Shown piece after piece: positions 61,900 through 64,000 of a stretch of 64,000 bases of DNA. The notes below the pieces were generated by a model. It saw only the letters and a list, made by a program, of their open reading frames with translations. It was not told the origin of the DNA and ran no database searches. This stretch comes from Congeria kusceri. Its lineage: Eukaryota; Mollusca; Bivalvia; Myida; Dreissenidae. The stretch lies in NCBI GenBank assembly GCA_027627225.1, contig CM051034.1, forward strand, positions 7,850,058 to 7,914,057. Direction: 5' to 3'. Within the stretch, counting starts at the first letter, position 1; every line of letters begins with the position of its first letter. The translations under genes and the position numbers were made by a program.

Positions 61900-64000
61900 A
61901 CAAGAGGGCCACGATGGGCCTTGGTCGCCCACCTGAGTTTAAGGCATCATATTGGCTTATAACAAGAGGGCCAAATGATACTAAACCCCTAACCTGAGTA
62001 TAGAAATCTGGGCCTTGCAGTTTCAGGAGAAGATTTTTATAGTCTATATAAACCATGTGACCCACAGAGCATGGCCACTTTCTACTCCAGGGGTATAATT
62101 TGAGCAATATGTGTAGAGGACCAAATATGAAACCTATGGGCCTTGCAGTTTCAGAAGCAGAGATTTTCAAAGCCCACTTTCCATATAAGTCTATAGAAAC
62201 CATGTGACCCCAGGGTGTGGCTTCTTTTTACTCCAGGGGCATCATTTGAACAATATTTGTAGACGACCACTATACAATGTTACATACAAAAGATGAAACC
62301 TCTTGGCTTTGCAGTTTCAAAGAAGATTTGTTAAGTCCACTTGCCATATAAGTCTATACAAACCTTGTGACCCCTGGGGCGTGGCTAGGTTTGACCCCAG
62401 TGGCATAACTTGAACAATCTTTGCAGAAGACCAATCTGGGCCTTAAGGTTTCAAAGAAGACAATTTTTTAAGTCATTTTGTCATTTAAGTCAATATAAAA
62501 CATGTGACCATCAGGGTGTGCCCTCTTTTTACCCATGGGCATAATTTGAACATTCTTTGTAGAGGGCCACTATACAATGTTACATACCAAATACAAAACC
62601 TTTGGGTCTTGCAGTTTCAGAGAAGAAGATTTTTAAAGTCCACTTGCCATATATAAGTCTATAGAAACCATGTGACCCCCAGGGCATGGCCAGGTTTGAC
62701 CCCAGGGGCATAATTTGAACAATCTTTGTATAGAACCACTATACAATGTCACATACAAAATATGAAACCTCTGGGCCTTGCAGTTTCAGAGAAGATTATT
62801 AAAGTCCACTTGCCATATAAGTCTAAAGAAACCATTTGTCCCCAGGGCATCACCAGGTTTGATTCCAGAGGCATAATTTAAATAATCTTTGTAGAGGATC
62901 ACTTTACTATTACAAACCAAATATGAAACCTTGGGGCCTTCCGGTTTCATAGGAGAAGATTTTTAAAGTCATTTTGCTATTTAAGTCTATATAAACCATG
63001 TGACCACTGGGGCGTGGCCAGTTTTGACCCCAGGGGCATAATATGAACAATCTTTGTAGGGGGCCACAATACAATGTTACATACCAAATACTAAACCACT
63101 GGGCCTTGCAGTTTCAGAGAAAAAGATTTTTGAAGTCATTTTGTTATTTAAGTCTATATAAACAATGTGACCCTTAGCTATTTAAGTATATATAAACAAT
63201 GTGAACCCTGGGGCGTGGCCAGTTTTTACCCCAGGGGCATCATTTGACAGTCTTTGTAGAGGATCACTATACAATGTTACATACCAAATATGAAACCTTT
63301 AGGCCTTGCGGTTTCAGAGGAGAATATTTTTAAAGTCACTTTGCTATTTATGTCGATATAATCCATGTGACCCCCGGGCGTGACCAGTATTGACCCCAGG
63401 GGCATCATTTGAACACTCTTTGTAGAGGACCCCTATACAATGTTACCAACCAAAAAAACCTCTGGGCCTTGCATTTTTAGAGAAGATGTTCAAAGTCATT
63501 TAGCTATTTTAGTCTATATAAACCATTTGACCGCGGGGCGTGGCCAGTTTTGAAACCAAAGGCATCATTTTAACAGTCTTTGTAGAGGACCACTATGCAA
63601 TGTTACATACCATATATGAAACCTCTGGGCCTAGTCTATATAAACAATGTGACCCCCAGGGCGTGGCCAGTTTTGACCCCAGGGGCATCATTTGAACAAT
63701 CTTTGTAGAGGACCACTACAGGATGCCACAAACCAAATATGAAACCTCTGGGCCTTGCGGTTTCAGAGGAGAAGATTTTAAAAGTCATTTTGCTATTGAA
63801 GTCTATATAAACAATGTGACCCCCGGGGCGTGGCCAGTTTTGACCCCAGGGGCACAATTTGAACAATCTTTGTAGAGGACCACTAGGCAATGCTACCAAC
63901 CAAATACCAACTCTCTGGGCCTTGCGGTTTTAGGGAAGATTTCAAAATCATTTAGCCATTAGTCTAAATAAACATTGTGACCCCCGGGGCGTGGCCGGTT
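61900..64000. mobile_element. Family D element, runs past the window end
   Basis: It starts ACAAGAGGGCCACGATGGGC, similar to the family A left end, with a second such start (AACAAGAGGGCCAAATGATA) at about 61961. The core has about 12 units of about 163 bp containing GGGCGTGGCCAGTTTTGACC, AGGGGCAT.ATTTGAACAATC and GGGCCTTGCGGTTTCAGAG. No right end is seen. Confidence 0.87.

Overview
The window is AT-rich, intron-rich animal genomic DNA dense in tandem arrays and short non-autonomous transposons. The repeat types (tRNA-derived SINEs, elements with 150-170 bp tandem cores and a terminal hairpin, a double-hairpin MITE with GATTAGCCTGTGCA arms) resemble bivalve genomes. From memory the MITE looks like those of Dreissena, so a dreissenid or other heterodont bivalve is my best guess. 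No bacterial, viral or CRISPR feature was seen.

One protein-coding gene is well supported. It lies on the minus strand and fills positions 10-36387. Twenty exons with GT/AG borders join in one uninterrupted frame of 7713 nt (2571 codons), including one 3375-nt exon. Both ends of the gene lie outside the visible exons: the 5'-most exon has an acceptor and the 3'-most has a donor. The product is a very long, mostly coiled-coil protein with low-complexity Ser/His/Arg-rich segments near its visible N-terminus and a less coiled C-terminal third. I do not recognise the family, so it has no symbol. Fifteen of the twenty exons are phase 0-0.

The introns hold most of the other content. At 7.7-13.7 kb there are three nested mobile elements: a hairpin-ended element (family A), interrupted by another (family B), interrupted in turn by a 3.1-kb transposon flanked by TTAA. 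At 17.2-20.2 kb lies a family C element carrying repeated TGACCTTGA, with a second family A copy inside it. Tandem arrays lie at 0.7-1.2 kb (about 38 bp, with CTATAAATAG), 21.0-21.9 kb (83 bp), 22.8-23.2 kb (47 bp), 24.6 kb (29 bp) and 33.9-35.1 kb (49 bp).

From 36.4 to 64 kb no gene is established. This part holds a pogo-like MITE, a 430-bp palindromic element, a 40-bp array, a 24-bp array, two kinds of tRNA-derived SINE, a TIR element with a candidate promoter and first exon, a hAT-like TIR element next to a third family A copy, a 2.4-kb array of 53-bp units, a third family B copy, a 1-kb ATGATCAT-rich array, and a family D array running off the window. A 40-bp candidate exon at 41810-41849 may belong to the 5' part of the coiled-coil gene.

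All repeat and splice calls were made by eye; counts and ends are approximate unless stated otherwise.
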